Shown: piece by piece, positions 42,446-54,969 of the stretch
How positions within the stretch are numbered: position 1 is the first letter of the stretch
Layout of the letters: each line of letters begins with the position of its first letter
NCBI GenBank assembly: GCA_029204225.1
Contig: CM055096.1
Coordinates: 68,641,741 to 68,705,740, forward strand
Length of the DNA stretch: 64,000 bases
DNA from: Diphasiastrum complanatum
Lineage: Eukaryota; Streptophyta; Lycopodiopsida; Lycopodiales; Lycopodiaceae
Direction of reading: 5' to 3'
Position numbers and translations under genes: made by a program
Notes under the pieces: model-generated
The model's database searches: none
What the model was told of the DNA's origin: nothing
The model's input: the letters and a program-made list of their open reading frames with translations, nothing else

Positions 42446-44208
42446 TCTCTCTCTACAAATAGAAATGTTCATTTGAAAGATGTTTTGTTCATGCCCTTCC
42501 ATTACTAAGAACCTACATAATGTTAGCCAAATGCTAAAGCAAGGCTCTTAAGGTTTTTATGGCGATGCATGCTTGATCAAGAAAAAGGATATTGTGATTG
42601 CAAAATGTTAAAGGCAAGGGACGTTATTCAAACTAGATGCTTGTGTTATTGCTAACCAAGTTGGATGTGTGGCAAGAGAGCAAATGTCAATTCAAGAGGT
42701 TTGGCACAAGAGGATGGGGAATCACAACTTCAAGTCATTGGATGTAATGGCAAAAAAGCAAATTGTGATTGGTCTTCCAAATTCCTTAACTAGCATCAAT
42801 CATGTTTGTGAGCAATGTGCTTTGTCAAAGTCACATAGGTTACCTTATACTAGATCTACTTCTGGATCTACTATGCCTTTTCAAGTTGTACATACGGATA
42901 TTCATGATTTTACAACTATTAGCAATGGAGGAGCTAAGATGTATGTAACCTTTATTAGGTTTTGTTAGGTATATCTACTAAAGAGCAAGGATGAAGTGTA
43001 TGATGTCTTTGTCAAGTTCAAGATTGCAAAAGAGGTCCAATTCTCTATAAAGATCAAGTGCTTGTGTGTGTTCTACAAAAGAGTTTGTATGGCCTTAAGC
43101 AAGCACCAAGGAGTTGGTATGCTAAGCTTAACACTTATTTACTCTCTCAAGGCTTTGTTATGAGTGAGTATGATCATTCACTTTATAATAGGTTTTCTGA
43201 AAATGATGTTACCATCTTGCTAATCTATGTGGATGATATCATCTTGAGTGGTGGAGACAATCAAGATGTGGAGGATATCAAGAGTGCTCTCAAGAAGGAG
43301 TTTGAGGTGCATGATCTTGGTTCTTCTCAATCTACTTTCATTTATCAAGAGAAGTAGTCTAATTCTAGAATCAATTGATGTTTTCAACTGATTAAGTGGA
43401 ATTTAGACTTCCTAAGCCCAAATGTTTATCTCTACCTATGGAGTCAAATGTAAAGCTAATTATAAGAGGCAATGAAAGATCCTTGAAGGGCATTACTCCC
43501 TATAGGAAGCTAGTTGGTTCACTCATCTATCTAACCATTACAATTCCAAATCTAAGCTATTGTATTGGTATATTGAGCCAATTCATGCAAGATCCTAGTG
43601 AAGAGCATTGGAAGCTAGGTAAACGAGTTTTGAGGTATATCATTGGAACTCAAGATTTTGGCATATTGTATGAGGGATCATCACCTAACTTGTTTGTATT
43701 TTCAGATTTGGACTTTGCTGGAGATAAAATGGATAGGAAATCCATAAGTTCTCGTGATGGAGCTATATCATGGATGTCAAAGAAACAAGCCACTATCTTA
43801 TTGTCACCTAGTGAGGCCGAGTACAAAGCACTTACACATTGCACAAAGGAGATTGTATGAATTAAGAGGATGATCAAGAATCTTATCTTGCTAGATATTT
43901 CAAAGGGCCCAATCATCTTTTGTGACAACCTATCAGTCCAAAAGTTGGCAACCAATCCTATCTTTGATGCTAGGAGCAAGCATATTGAGGTGGCATATCA
44001 CTTTGTGAGGGAGCAAGTCTTGGCAAAGGAGGTGGAGCTTCAACACATGTCCTCAAGGGAATATGTAGCTGATATCTTCACCAAAGCATTGGGATAGGAC
44101 TTGTTCATGAAGCATCTCTTGGAGTGTTCTCAAAGTCTATGCTAAAACTAGTTGAAGAGGGAGTGTAATAAATTTCAACTAGTTTTGCTATTTTATCGAG
44201 ACACGGAA
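42446..44208 (+). pseudogene. Copia pol remnant and LTR start (element L)
   Basis: Starts within the protease end (CTCTCTCTACAAATAG, as at 57397). The pre-integrase domain has WHKRMGNHNFKSL, where element E has MGHLNF, so the second His position is changed, and CEQCALSKSHRLPYTRS. The first integrase Asp is in VHTDIHDF. The rest of integrase and the N-terminal RT are deleted. RT resumes with KSLYGLKQAPRSWYAK and the intact YVDDIILSGG. RNase H runs from SLIYLTITIPNLSY to ADIFTKALG with one TGA at 43858. A polypurine tract GAAGAGGGAG and an LTR start TGTAATAAATTTC (44164) follow, cut at about 44208. Confidence 0.85.
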
Positions 44209-44600
44209 TCACCACTAATCTATCAAAGATCAAGATCATTGTTCATCTACCACCACCAGGGACGATTCCCCCTCTCTACAATTCTGCCAAGAAGCATTAC
44301 ACAAGCTTTGCGAAACACGCTTATTAGTTGTGCATGCAATGACAGCTGAGAGGACACAACGCACAAAAAACATCGCATGATCACCAACTACACAAGAAGG
44401 ATCTTCGATCTGGAGATCTAGTCCTCATGTATAAAACCAAGGTGATAAGGGAAAATTGAAGTTCACAGATGAAGGCCCGTATCGTGTCAAGGAGATTCTA
44501 AGCCATGGAGTCATGAACCTTAAACAACTTGATGGGATGCCATTTGATACACCCATTAACGGTAGCCGACTTCACAAGTATTGGCCACCACAATAGGACA
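44209..44600 (+). pseudogene. Ty3/gypsy RT-connection and integrase C-terminal remnant
   Basis: KIKIIVHLPPPGTI matches the RT/RNase H connection (compare KIKVIVELPPPTTI at 37.4 kb). The sequence then jumps to the integrase end: EALHKLCETRLLVVHAM, HQLHKKDLRSGDLVLMYKTK, then in another frame LKFTDEGPYRVKEIL and GSRLHKYWPPQ. Two frameshifts are needed. It is related to the antisense integrase at 36.2 kb. Confidence 0.8.
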
Positions 44601-44639
44601 GATCTATTGGTCAACGCATACATGGGACAAATCATCCAT

Positions 44640-45354
44640 CACAAGAGTCATCACAGCCAGATCTAATGAAAATAAATTAGATCTATGTAGACCTATTTAA
44701 ATCAAGCAAAATCTATCAAGATTCATCAAGATCGAACAAGATATGGATAGATCAGGCAAAATCCATCGGGATCCAAGTAGGATCTAGATCCAGATGGGAT
44801 CAAAAGAGTGGCAGATCACCATCAGATACTACTTAGTCTCAAAAAATGCAGATCTGGAGCATGGTGAAAATCACTTATACTGATAACCTTTGCAAAAGCT
44901 TCCGTAGTCAGATCTCTGACCCAGATGGACCCACAAAAATCTTTGCAAACGTTTCTTGTAAAAAATCAGTCAAAATTGAGTGTATGCGAAAGGGAGTTCA
45001 ACCTTCATAGAGCTAGTGAACCTTCGCAAAACCTTTGCAGGGCATACAAAACACTTCTGGACCTTCGCAAACTTCTCTGAGGCCTTAGAATTATGGGAAG
45101 AAGGTCCCTACAAAAATTTGGTTGGAATTGAGATGAGGAAAGTGTACTTATCCTAATACGCACTGTAATCCTTGCCTATATAAGGACATAATTCGAGTCA
45201 TTTGGCACTTCATCTAGCAAAGCTTTGCCAAATTTTACACTGAATTTTCAACGTCCTCTAATTGCTACAAAAACTCTCACAAGGAGGTTTCTCCAACAGT
45301 GTGTTCTCTATTGTTTTGTCTTGTAAGCAGGATCTTGAGGAGGCAACTCTTACA
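44640..45354 (+). mobile_element. Gypsy LTR, family C, with primer-binding site
   Basis: Directly downstream of an integrase end. It contains a TATA box, GCCTATATAAGG (TATATAA 45177-45183), and ends ...TCTTACA at 45354, followed by the primer-binding-like TTGGTATTAAAACAAGG at 45355. The left end is not fixed. A 3' LTR followed by a primer-binding site means either two elements sharing this LTR or a chance junction of two. Confidence 0.5.
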
Positions 45355-47534
45355 TTGGTATTAAAACAAGGCTTACGAAGATAGGAGAACTTGGAGAAGT
45401 GCTACCTTTCATCAAAATTTCGGTGTGGATGAATTGGAATTCTCTTCCAAGTGGATAGTAAGATGGCAAGTGGGTGTACTATCCTGGTTTCCATTTGCAT
45501 GTTGCTAAGATTCATTACTCTCGAAATGTTTTTGGGTTTTATGGAGAATTGTCCTAGAAAGCCAATTAGTGATGTTTTTTTAGAGCTTTTTTCTTGTGTA
45601 GCTCAAATCTTACGTGGATTTGAATTTTTCCAGCAAGTGTACTTTCATTTTAGAGATCATTAATGATGAAATTAATGATGCATGCCGGTTCTTTTCATGA
45701 TTTATGATTCTAGGCTATGTTTTGGTCAAAATTGCTTGTTTTTTCATGCTTTTTGACTCAAAATTGATAGTAAGAACACAAATCCAGCAAAATCAGATCA
45801 ATTAGATGGCTATAATTCTGTAAATTGGTTTTTATATGTTTGAGAAAGAGTTGCATGTCATGAATTTCCACTTTATAATAGAGAAAAAAATCAGAAAATA
45901 GCCAAAAATCCTCAGTTTTGCTTGTTTTTTTTTTTCATAAAGTTGGATAGTAGGTGGCTGTAAAACACCATGTAGAGCTTGTAAAGAGTTTAAAAAAAGT
46001 CTTTTGAAACTCTCCCTAAAGTTAGAGCCAAGAATTCCATGAATTGGGCTTATAAAAAGTCAAAAAGACCAAAAAAATAACTTATTTTTGTGCTTTTTGG
46101 GGGATAGATTGCTCCCAATCCATAAGGAGATCATGCTAGAGATCTTTAGAACATGATTATTATTCCTTTTTACCTTTCCAAAAAGCTATCAGACCTATAA
46201 ATTGATGGCCAGTGGCTTATGCTCCATCTCCATCAAGTTTGAAGCTATTTTGACTTACAAACCAAGAAATCTTCGTTCTCAGTCTATACTGCTTCTTAGG
46301 ACCCAAAAGAATGCTTCAAGGAAGTCTAATAGACCATTTAAGAATGTTGGTACTACACTGAGTTATCAGTCAGAATTAGTCACAGTGTTTTCACTAAGGC
46401 TAAATTATTTCTTAGTAATAGATGATTTAAAATTGACAGAAAGAACCGCAATGAATTTGTTGGCAGTTTTTACTGTATGATATTTTAACTTTTGGAGTAT
46501 AGTACTCCCAAGTTGAAAGTTAAAATTAAATTCTTTCTTTTCTGTTGAATTTCAAATTTGGTTAAAATTTGAAATCGGTTACTTGTCTGATATGTTTCTA
46601 ATCGATACTGATAGTTGGAAATGGGTCAAGTGAACGTTTGTGCAAGATACTCGTCAAAATTAATTTTAAAACCTTCAAACAATACGAAATGACTAGACAG
46701 AATGAGTGGTGACAGAACTCTTTATCCAAGCAGTAAAATCATGTTGGATACAGCTAAAGAGTTACTGAATTTCTATTTGTAGGATTGTATGGGACATCAG
46801 TAATTTTGAAAAAGAAATTTCTAGGACTGTGAATATTTGATTATCAATGGAGAATTTTAGTACCTAGTCATGATATGGAAAAAAATAAAACCATTGATAA
46901 AATGTGGGGTATTTTGAAAAATTTTGAGGTTTAGTCTATTTCTTGCTTTCTTAATTAATCCTTTATTTCCTAGTAATGTCTCAAATATAAGACATCAGAC
47001 TGGTTTATATGATTCTTTTCAACATGAAGTTATTTTTTTGAAAGACTGTTACATGATATGAATTACTACTTGTGTAAATAGACTTGGAACTCAAATAAAT
47101 TTTAAGGTTAAAGTGTTTCCCTAGGATATCTCTTTTGCATAGATGGATTTCAGAGAAATGATAGTACTATCACTTGGGTTGAAGATATTTGAAAAAAAAG
47201 TTCTGTTTGCTATAGAGTGAATCCTTTTGTGGAAAGCACTGTTATTGACTTTTCAATGGATTTGGATATTTTCATATGTCATCTTTCCAGTTAACTTTTA
47301 TATAAATTGATAGTTTCTTTAAAAGGAGGGGTGAAGTGATGGGATAGAATTTTATCTGAAGATTTGTTGGTTGCATAGTTTTCAGAAGAGAACCGGCTGT
47401 GGTATAAAAATGAGATTCTTTCTAAAAGTATTCTTTGATTTTCGAATAAGAGAAATTCTCTAGGGATTGTGTGGACAATCTGGAAATGTTTTTCACAATT
47501 AGGATTCTAATAATCCTTGAGAATACTTGCTTAA
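45355..47534 (+). other. Long leader of the family C gypsy element, part 1
   Basis: The first ~200 bp match 1189-1410. No protein motif was found. It contains the first copy of a 700-800 bp direct repeat (46787-47485), which holds a purine-rich AAAAGGAGGGGTGAAGTGATGG. Confidence 0.4.
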
Positions 47535-49416
47535 TGTGAAAAAAGTGGATCTTGAATGGATCCAAACTCCCAAAATACTTGGCTGAGATCTTTGCACAAT
47601 AAGCTACAAAAGCTAGAAATGGCAAAGCATCCTAATGCTACCTTTGATACACATGAACTTGACAAAGCATTCAAGAGACGAATGAAACTAATAAAAGGTA
47701 CTGATGGTAGCCAAAAATAGCAGCAAACAAGGATCCCAACAACAGCGTACCACTTTTGAAAACCTCTTAAGATCATACACAAAAGCTTGAAGACAATACA
47801 CAAAGCAATGCTCTCAATGGAGGAAGAAACTTTGACAATGATCTATTGATCTTTCTCAACAATACAATAAGTTTATCCTACCTGTTCTCCATAAATTTCA
47901 GCCTAATATAGGTGAGAGAGATGAGTCTCTCTCCTCTCTCTAGAACTTAAGATCCAATTTAGGGCACCAGTAGCCTAAAATAGCCAATTTTGGCCTATAT
48001 GTCCAAATAACATGATTTTGGTGTCATTTCGAAGGTCCTGAAGTTTGAGACTTCTTCAATATGAAATATAGACTAAAATAAAAGTATCTAGGCCTATTCC
48101 ACACGTATGAAAGGTTATATCCAAAACTATGTAGAAAAATTGCCAATTTAGGCCTCAAACTAGCTATGAAATGTTGACAATTTTCACACTTAATATGGGA
48201 TATTAATTTCCTGGATTGAATTCATGACTGATATCTTTGTAATCATTGAGTTTATTCATAGTTTGGATGTCAATTGTGATGTTAGAAGTGGAAGCTGATA
48301 CATGGATTACATTGGATCTATTAGTTGATAGAAGCTTGTCCGTAGAGTTAATGCTTTTGGATACATAGGGATTTGAAGTTTATCACTATCTTGGAATGAT
48401 CAGAATGGAATGTTGCATGTAAATTCTTATGTTTAAATCATAGAATCGGTTATGGATATGTGGTACCATCTGAAAGGCATGCCAGTCATCCAAATAAGTG
48501 GATTCTCCAAGTTTTGGAAACAAGAGATATTATCCTCTATGGACTATAGGACAACTAGATGATCAGTGGATCTCTAGAATATCAGATAAGGCAGTTAAGG
48601 GTTTTCTGGAAGGAAGAGCTAGTGGTATGGGACATCAATAATTTTGGAAAAGAAATTCTATGACTGTAAAGATATGATTATCAATAGAGTATTTTAGTAC
48701 CTAGTCATGATACGGGAAAAAGAAAAACATTGATAAAATGTGGGGTATTTTGGAAAATTTTGAGGTTTAATCTAGATCCCAATGGGGTATCTGACTATTT
48801 ACAAAATCAGAGGCCCTCAAATATATTTCTCACTTTCTTAATTAATCATTTACTTCTTAGTAATTTCTCAAATATAAGACATCAGACTCATTTATATGAT
48901 TCTTTCCAGCATGAAGTTATTCTTTTGAAAGACTGTTATATCATATGAATTACTACTTGGGTGAATAGACTTGAAATTCGGTTAAATTCTAAGGTGATTG
49001 TGGTTTCAATTTTTTAAATCTAGGATATGTCTTTTACATAAATATATTTCAGTTGAATGATAGTACTGTCACTCAGGTTGAAAATATTTGAAGAAAAAGT
49101 CATGTTTGTAATAGAGTGAATCCTTTTGTAGAAAGCACTTATTATTGACTTTTCATGGATTTGGATATTTTCATAAGTCATCTTTCCAGTTAACTTTTAT
49201 AGAAATTGATAATTTCTATAAAAGGAGGGGTGAAGTGATGGGATAAAATTCTATCTGAGAATCTATTGGTTGCATGGTTTTTAGAAGAGAACTAGTTGTG
49301 GTGTAGAAATGAGATTGTTTCTTAAAAGTAATTTTGGATAGATTCAGAGTAAGATACCTAATTAGAACTTTTCGAATAAGAAAAATTTTCTAGGGGATTG
49401 TGTAGACAATCTGGAA
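46787..49416 (+). repeat. Pair of 700-800 bp direct repeats
   Basis: Copies 46787-47485 and 48625-49416 share long stretches, for example TTTTAGTACCTAGTCATGAT, GATAAAATGTGGGGTATTTT, ATAAGACATCAGACT, TATATGATTCTTT, and GGAGGGGTGAAGTGATGGGA. The second copy has extra blocks near 48770-48830 and 49330. A solo LTR inserted between them after the duplication. Confidence 0.85.
47535..48188 (-). mobile_element. Solo LTR of the element D family
   Basis: 654 bp, reverse complement of the D 3' LTR along its length, with ends TGTGAAAA/TTTTCACA-type and a perfect 5-bp target duplication CTTAA (47530-47534 and 48189-48193). No internal sequence remains, as expected of recombination between two LTRs. The palindrome is CACACGTATG here, one base off. 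Confidence 0.93.
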
Positions 49417-50286
49417 CTAGAATTGGTTTGAATTTTGAATCATTATTTAAGTAGTACAGTAAAAGGTCAAAAAGTTACTACTTCCATTCAAATTGGAATA
49501 GGAGTAAGTTTGATCAAAATTAAAGTTTGAGATGTCTGAATTAGATCAACATAATCTTATTTTGAGTACTAGGATCAGGGAAGGGTTGATTGAGTGGAAG
49601 CAATTATGTTATTAGAGAAAATTGGATTGGAAAACTGCTGAGAGTGAATGTTATTCATCTCAGAGATTTTTTGGATATGTTATTTACTCATGAGAAATGG
49701 AAATTCTTTTGTAGCTGAGTTACAAGATTCTTAGTGAGATATGCGAGTAACATATGTGGATTCTGGAGGAATCTGCCAGATAAGAATGTATTTATGTATT
49801 GGGTCATAGTGAGTTTATTCACATATGTGCACGATTAATCTTGTATGAACATATTGTGTATTCCTGATTACTAGGGCTATTTGTTGCACTGATTTGGATT
49901 CCAGAGAGTTACGATTGATGAATCATACAAATCTAAATATATTGACAAATCATAAATAGATACTTAATTGTTGACAAAGGATTATAAGAAATTGTAATGA
50001 TTCTTAAGTGTGACGATTAATTCTTGATCTATTAGTTGAGTAAAAATTCATATCAGTGTTTTGAATCTCTTTACTCCAGTGTGTTGTTTGAAAACATAGG
50101 GATCTCACAAGCATTCTCAGAATATAAGTTATTTTACTTGTAGAGAATTTTTAAAAAAATCTAGTGGATGCTATTCTGCTACAATTTATAGTCTACAGAT
50201 GTTTGTGTATAGTTTTTTTTTATTGGATCTCCAATTATCATAGGGGACATGCATATCTATTACGATAAATGGATGCTATTTTCTTG
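48194..50286 (+). other. Leader sequence, part 2
   Basis: Continuation after the solo LTR. It includes the second direct-repeat copy; the rest is AT-rich with no coding support. Confidence 0.35.
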
Positions 50287-50830
50287 CCTCGACCGAGTCC
50301 TCTCAGTCCACCAGGTCCTGGCATCAAATCTTGACCGAGTCTTGCTCTCAAATCTCCACCGAGTACTATATTTGAGATCTCAATCGAGTCCTCTTAGTGT
50401 GTCGATCTCGACTGAGCCCTCTCAGCGAGTCTTCTCAATCGATCTCGACCGGGTCTTCTCCGTCCAATCTTGATCGGGTCCTGACATCAAATCTCGACCG
50501 AGTCTTGCTCTCAAATCTCAACTGAGCCCTGCACTTGAAATCCCAACCAACTCTTGCTCTCACGTCTCGACCAAGTTCAGACTTAACATCTTGACCAAGT
50601 CTTGACTTCTTGTCTCAACCGAGTCCTAGCATTGTATCTCAGTCGGAGCCGACACCTAAACGACCGGACTGAGACAGACATTCAAATCTCACCTGAGTCC
50701 TTGCATTGAAATCTCGACCAACTCCACATTTCCAATCTCAACTGAGTCATTGCATTGACATCTCGGTTGAGTCTAAAGCTCAAATCTCAACCGAGTCTTG
50801 ACTTGACATCTTGACCGAGCCAAGAACCCA
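50287..50830 (+). repeat. Degenerate minisatellite, unit about 30 bp
   Basis: About 18 units built on AAATCTCGACCGAGTC followed by CTTG or CCTG, with many base changes. It precedes a gypsy gag in the same orientation. Confidence 0.8.
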
Positions 50831-51139
50831 CGAAAAAAAAAAAAACTAAACACAACACAAACTAGATAGTCCAGACCTTCCACATGAATCGTCATTACAA
50901 TCCCAATTCCACAGAAGACTATCCACCCGAGATGGTGTCACCTTCAACTCATCAAGCCAAACACAATCTGTACTCTCGCATGAAATCACAAGTCCACAAG
51001 CCATCCACAAGCCCATTCGAGAGATGGGAACCCACTAGAGCCAAAACTTCATATGACTGAGCACATTTTCATGCTGCTGAGTCTTCACATGCAAGAGCTC
51101 ACCTTAACCAACCATTGATCTCGTACTGAAAAATGTACA

Positions 51140-51490
51140 CCAAAATTCGATCTCCCTAAGTACGATGGTAACTCGGATCCTTAGATATTTCTACAAGTCT
51201 TTGAGAATGCTTGCGATGTTTATGGTGAGACATCTAACAAAGCCATGGTCCAACTTTTCTCCATGACCATGATTGATCGCGCACGTGAATGGTTTTCCAA
51301 ACTCGATCGTGAAGATAAACTTGATTGGTCTATCCTAAGAGAGTCCTTCATCAAACGTTTCAAACTGTTTCATTTAATTGAAAGTCCCTTTGTCAAAGAT
51401 GGCAAAGGATGAAAAAGTACGCAACTACATTGAACGATTCAAACGTCTTAGAATTCAAGTACAACATGCTCATCATCTTGTTGGATTATT
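51140..51490 (+). pseudogene. Ty3/gypsy gag fragment
   Basis: Reads PKFDLPKYDGNSDP, a TAG, IFLQVFENACDVYG, MVQLFSMTMIDRAREWFSKL, WSILRESFIKRFKLFH, and in another frame DEKVRNYIERFKRLRIQ. This is the Retrotrans_gag pattern (a conserved W before the F-pair, then an arginine-rich helix). It is cut off before any zinc knuckle. Confidence 0.8.
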
Positions 51491-51689
51491 CTCCTACCAA
51501 TCGACTAATTGACTTTTAATCTTCATCCAACTTCGTTGCTCCAAACTTGTAGAATTCTTTGTGTTTCTATACACTCTGCAGTGTTGGATTTCTATCCTCT
51601 CTATCCTTATTTCGTACTAATCTACATTCATTTATTAGTTGTTGTAAATATTGGCATAGCCGTTTTCATCTACAGAAATACAAAAAAAG
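51491..51689. other. Short interval with a repeated word
   Basis: TGTTGGATTTCTATCCTCTC at 51584 nearly repeats 19099-19118 next to element H; nothing coding. Confidence 0.3.
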
Positions 51690-51955
51690 TCGATGACAGT
51701 CTACATCGACATGTCCGAAGTCATCGACTTATCCAAAGTCATCGACATATTTGATGTCTGCAAGTTATCCAACATCCATATCATCGACATCCTAATGTCT
51801 CCAACCTATCTGACGTCCACATCCTTGACTTCCACGTCCTCGACTTGCAGGTCATCGACTTGTCCGAAGTCATTGACATGTCCGACATCTTGCAGCTCAT
51901 CCATGATCTCTGACTTATACGAAGTCATCGACGTGTCCGACATCTCTAACTAAAT
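51690..51955 (+). repeat. Minisatellite built on TCATCGACTTGTCCGAAG
   Basis: About 14 degenerate units of 18 bp or multiples. On the minus strand this reads CTTCGGACAAGTCGATGA. It adjoins a coding-like minus-strand frame. Confidence 0.75.
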
Positions 51956-51956
51956 C

Positions 51957-52190
51957 AGATGCCGACTGAAAGTGACGTGCAATATCAAGTAGTGCCTTAA
52001 TCCTAATTTGTAAAGTTAACCATTCTTTTAAGCAGTTAGCCATGTGTACATATTCATCTAAGATCGATGAATCAGTATCAAGATCAGTAATTTTATTTAG
52101 AGCGCAATTGTATTGTTCTTCTTCTCTGTTATCACAAAGTATTGTATCAAGAAGAACGCACGTGATCTGTTCTACAATCACATTGTATCT
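51957..52190 (-). other. Coding-like minus-strand frame next to the kinase pseudogene
   Basis: Reads VLLDTILCDNREEEQYNCAL, TDLDTDSSILDEYVHMANCL and KEWLTLQIRIKALLDIARHF, and looks protein-like. An acceptor-like TGATTGTAG precedes it near 52177. I could not join it to the kinase frame without creating a stop, so it may be a separate exon or a neighbouring gene fragment. Confidence 0.3.
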
Positions 52191-52369
52191 CTACACAACT
52201 AATCCATCATTGTTCCAGCAATTTAGTTTGTGTAAGGTGATTGCATGTTCAAACTGATTCATTGTTTTTGTAGATTTTATCATTTTATATGACTATTAGC
52301 ACTACTCGAGTCTTGCTTTGATCACTACATTTAGTTCAACGCTTTTGCAAAGTTAAAATTTTAATTCAC

Positions 52370-52427
52370 TATAATCTATAAAATGCAGGCATCATTTCGG
52401 CCATTGGCCGAAGATATTGCTCTGGAT
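52370..52427 (-). pseudogene. Last coding part of the kinase-like gene, beyond element F
   Basis: When element F and one TGGAT copy are removed, the minus-strand frame from 62313 continues in phase: NSHP then EQYLRPMAEMMPAFYRL and TAG at 52370-52372. P-x-x-R-P-x-x-x-E-M-M is the usual kinase subdomain XI pattern, which supports the join. Confidence 0.75.
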
Positions 52428-53134
52428 TGTGAATAATTGCCAAAAATTGGCAAATCTAGCTTGATAAAAAACCATGTAGTATAATGTGAATTTTGTACAT
52501 AAGTTGATTCCACACATGTGAGGCCAAGATTCCATGTGGCAATCCACTCCTAATGTAGGTTAGGTCAAGTCCATAGGGTTGATCATGTTATTTTGGTAGT
52601 GATTCATAGTTTATAGGACCTAAATACTGTATTTAGGGTGAAAAATTGACCAACTAGCTATCTACCAAGCATGACTCTAGGAAATAGACTAGGGTTTCAT
52701 TTTAGGGCAAAAAGGCCGAGTTAACTTCCTTATTACATGCTGGAAATCCACCTAACTTCACAAAGGAAGTCGAATTTGCTATGTATTCCAAGCTCCCATA
52801 GTGAGAAGATAGTCTTTTTTTGGAGCTCATTGGCAATCTCCAACTACTCCACTATGTACATTGAGTTTTCGTGATCCAAATGCAACCAAATCAATTTTTA
52901 CTTGTTTCTCAGGTTAAAGACCGTACTACAGCCTGTATTACACATGTGAGGGCTTGGATTTTTTATCAATGCTTTTGATTGTTTATGCTTGTTGTTTGTA
53001 AAATTGCCAATCTAGATTTTTTTTTTGATGACTAGTTTTTTGATAGATTGTTAAGCAAGCATCCAATCTCTTGTGGATCTTTTGTAGATCCATTTATGGT
53101 TCTAAAGAACAGTACTTTCACATGGTGTCAGAGC
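52428..53134 (+). repeat. 5' LTR and primer-binding site of element F
   Basis: LTR 52428-53122, then TGGTGTCAGAGC (one base off the usual TGGTATCAGAGC). It includes CACACATGTG at 52511-52520. The 3' LTR lacks about 70 bp present here (around 52545-52640). Confidence 0.88.
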
Positions 53135-54125
53135 CAAGTACAAGATCATTAACCATTGATCAAAAGCAAATCCATTTTTAGCAAGTTTTGGTGCTAAAAA
53201 CTAGTATTGAGAGGGCAATCTAGAATCTTGATTTTGGTGAGGGGATTTGATCCCAAACTTGGTAGGGATCCAAATATGTACTTTTCACACGTGTGAAAAC
53301 CTTTGAACCTACATTCAATTCATGGTTTTCATTTGATCCAAAGAAATTCAATTTGTGAGCTTTTGATGTAATTTTTGGTGCAAATCTTAGGATAATCTAC
53401 CAAGATTGAGTGCCATTGACTAGATTTGACATAGGGTCATGAGATATAATTAATCTAGGCTAAAATAAGGTCCTCTAAACTTGTTTCACAGGTCTTGAAA
53501 GTACATCAAAAAGTGTGAGGGAGATTTAGTCATGTTTTTGTCCAAAAATGGTGAAAATTGATAGGATTTGATAAGTCTTTGATAGAATCTCATCTAATCT
53601 TCATTTCATCTTTGTGAGGGAGTGTAAGAACTATGACTAGAAGTCCAAAGAGAGGTCTAGAAGTCAAATTTGAGGTTATCAAGACAAAGTGAAACCTTTG
53701 TGAGTTTCTAGATTCAAATCAAAACCAATTTTCTTGAGCATTGTTTTGTAGGATCCTTCCAAAAAGTTCTTTTGAATCAAGAGCAAGGGGATCTTGCTAC
53801 TTAAATCTTTGTGCATTTCAAGTAAGTTTCTAGTGGAAAAATTTTGGAAAAGAACTTAGGGAGGGTTGAGAAGTTCAATCTACTTTGTGTTCATTGATTT
53901 TCCCAAGAGTAGTCAATAGAGTGAAAAATTGGCAAGATTTGATTGTTAGTAGATTTCACTTCATCTTATCTTCATTCCAATTTTGTGAGGGAGTGCTAGA
54001 ACTGAGATTATAAGTCCATTTGTTGGATTAGAAATCTAATTTGAGTGAAACACTACAAGTGTGAGACCTTTGTGAGTTTCAAAGTCAATCAAATCTATTT
54101 CTTGTGTGTAGAATTCACTAGTAAG
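53135..54125 (+). other. Leader of element F
   Basis: Non-coding. Contains an 18-bp palindrome, TTTTCACACGTGTGAAAA (53282-53299), and a duplicated stretch: GTGAGGGAGTGTAAGAACT (53615) and GTGAGGGAGTGCTAGAACT (53986), each with surrounding similarity. Confidence 0.6.
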
Positions 54126-54969
54126 ATGGGATCTATTGGAGCATACCTTCTAGAAGCTAGAGAGAGATTGAATTCTACAAATTATTCTATTTGGAAGGTT
54201 AGGATGGAGTCACTAATGGTGTTCCAAGACCTTTATGAGTTCTTGATTGATGATGAAGATGAACCTCTAGGTGCACAAGAGTTGATCAAATACAAGAAGA
54301 GATCTAGGCTAGCACTTTATTGTGTGAAGATGAATATAAGCAATGATCTTTTGAGAGAAGTATCATCATGTACTAGTGCTAAAGAGGCTTGGGAGTCTTT
54401 AAAATCAATCTATGAGAAAGCAACACTTCTAGAGTGCTTATTCTTAGAAATCAAATTTTGCAAAGCATGAGGAGAAGTGAGGAGAGTGCACAGGATTATG
54501 TACTTAAAATCAAGTCTCTAAATAGGGAGTTGGCTTCCATTGGAGAGAAGATTCATGATGGAGAGCTTGTACAAATTGTTCTTAATGGTCTAGGAGATGA
54601 CTTTGCAAATTTGATCCAAAGTTTTGCCATTCAAGACACTTTTTGCCAACTAAAGAAAAACGTCACAGTGTATTAGTGGCTGAAGAGTGTAGGATGCTCC
54701 ACACCAAGGCAAAAATGCGTTCATTGTCTTTGCAAGATGGAGATGAGAAAGACAATTTCTCATTCAAGGGCAAAAAGAAGACCAATGAAAAGAAGAAGCA
54801 TCCAAAGGAGGCCAAAGAAGAGGATGATGCATCAAGCTCAAAGGAAAAGTCAAAGCAAGAATGATTCTTTTGTGAAAAGAAGGGGCATATTGCATCTGAA
54901 TGCTACAAGAGGCTAAGAGCACAAGAGGAGGAGGACAAACAAAAAAACCTTGCACATGAATTTTTGTAA
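54126..54969 (+). pseudogene. gag of element F
   Basis: Start chosen at ATG 54126 (MGSIGAYLLEARERLNSTN), then IWKVRMESLMVFQDLYEFL, as in other copia Gags. A frameshift near 54430 leads to LRNQILQSMRRSEESAQDYV and VQIVLNGLGDDFANLIQSF; another is near 54650. The zinc knuckle is CEKKGHIASEC with its first Cys position replaced by a TGA at 54862-54864. A Lys-rich linker precedes it. Confidence 0.8.

Noticed and set aside
50287-50830. CRISPR-like array
   Set aside because: Units are degenerate and contiguous with no unique spacers, and the genome is eukaryotic.
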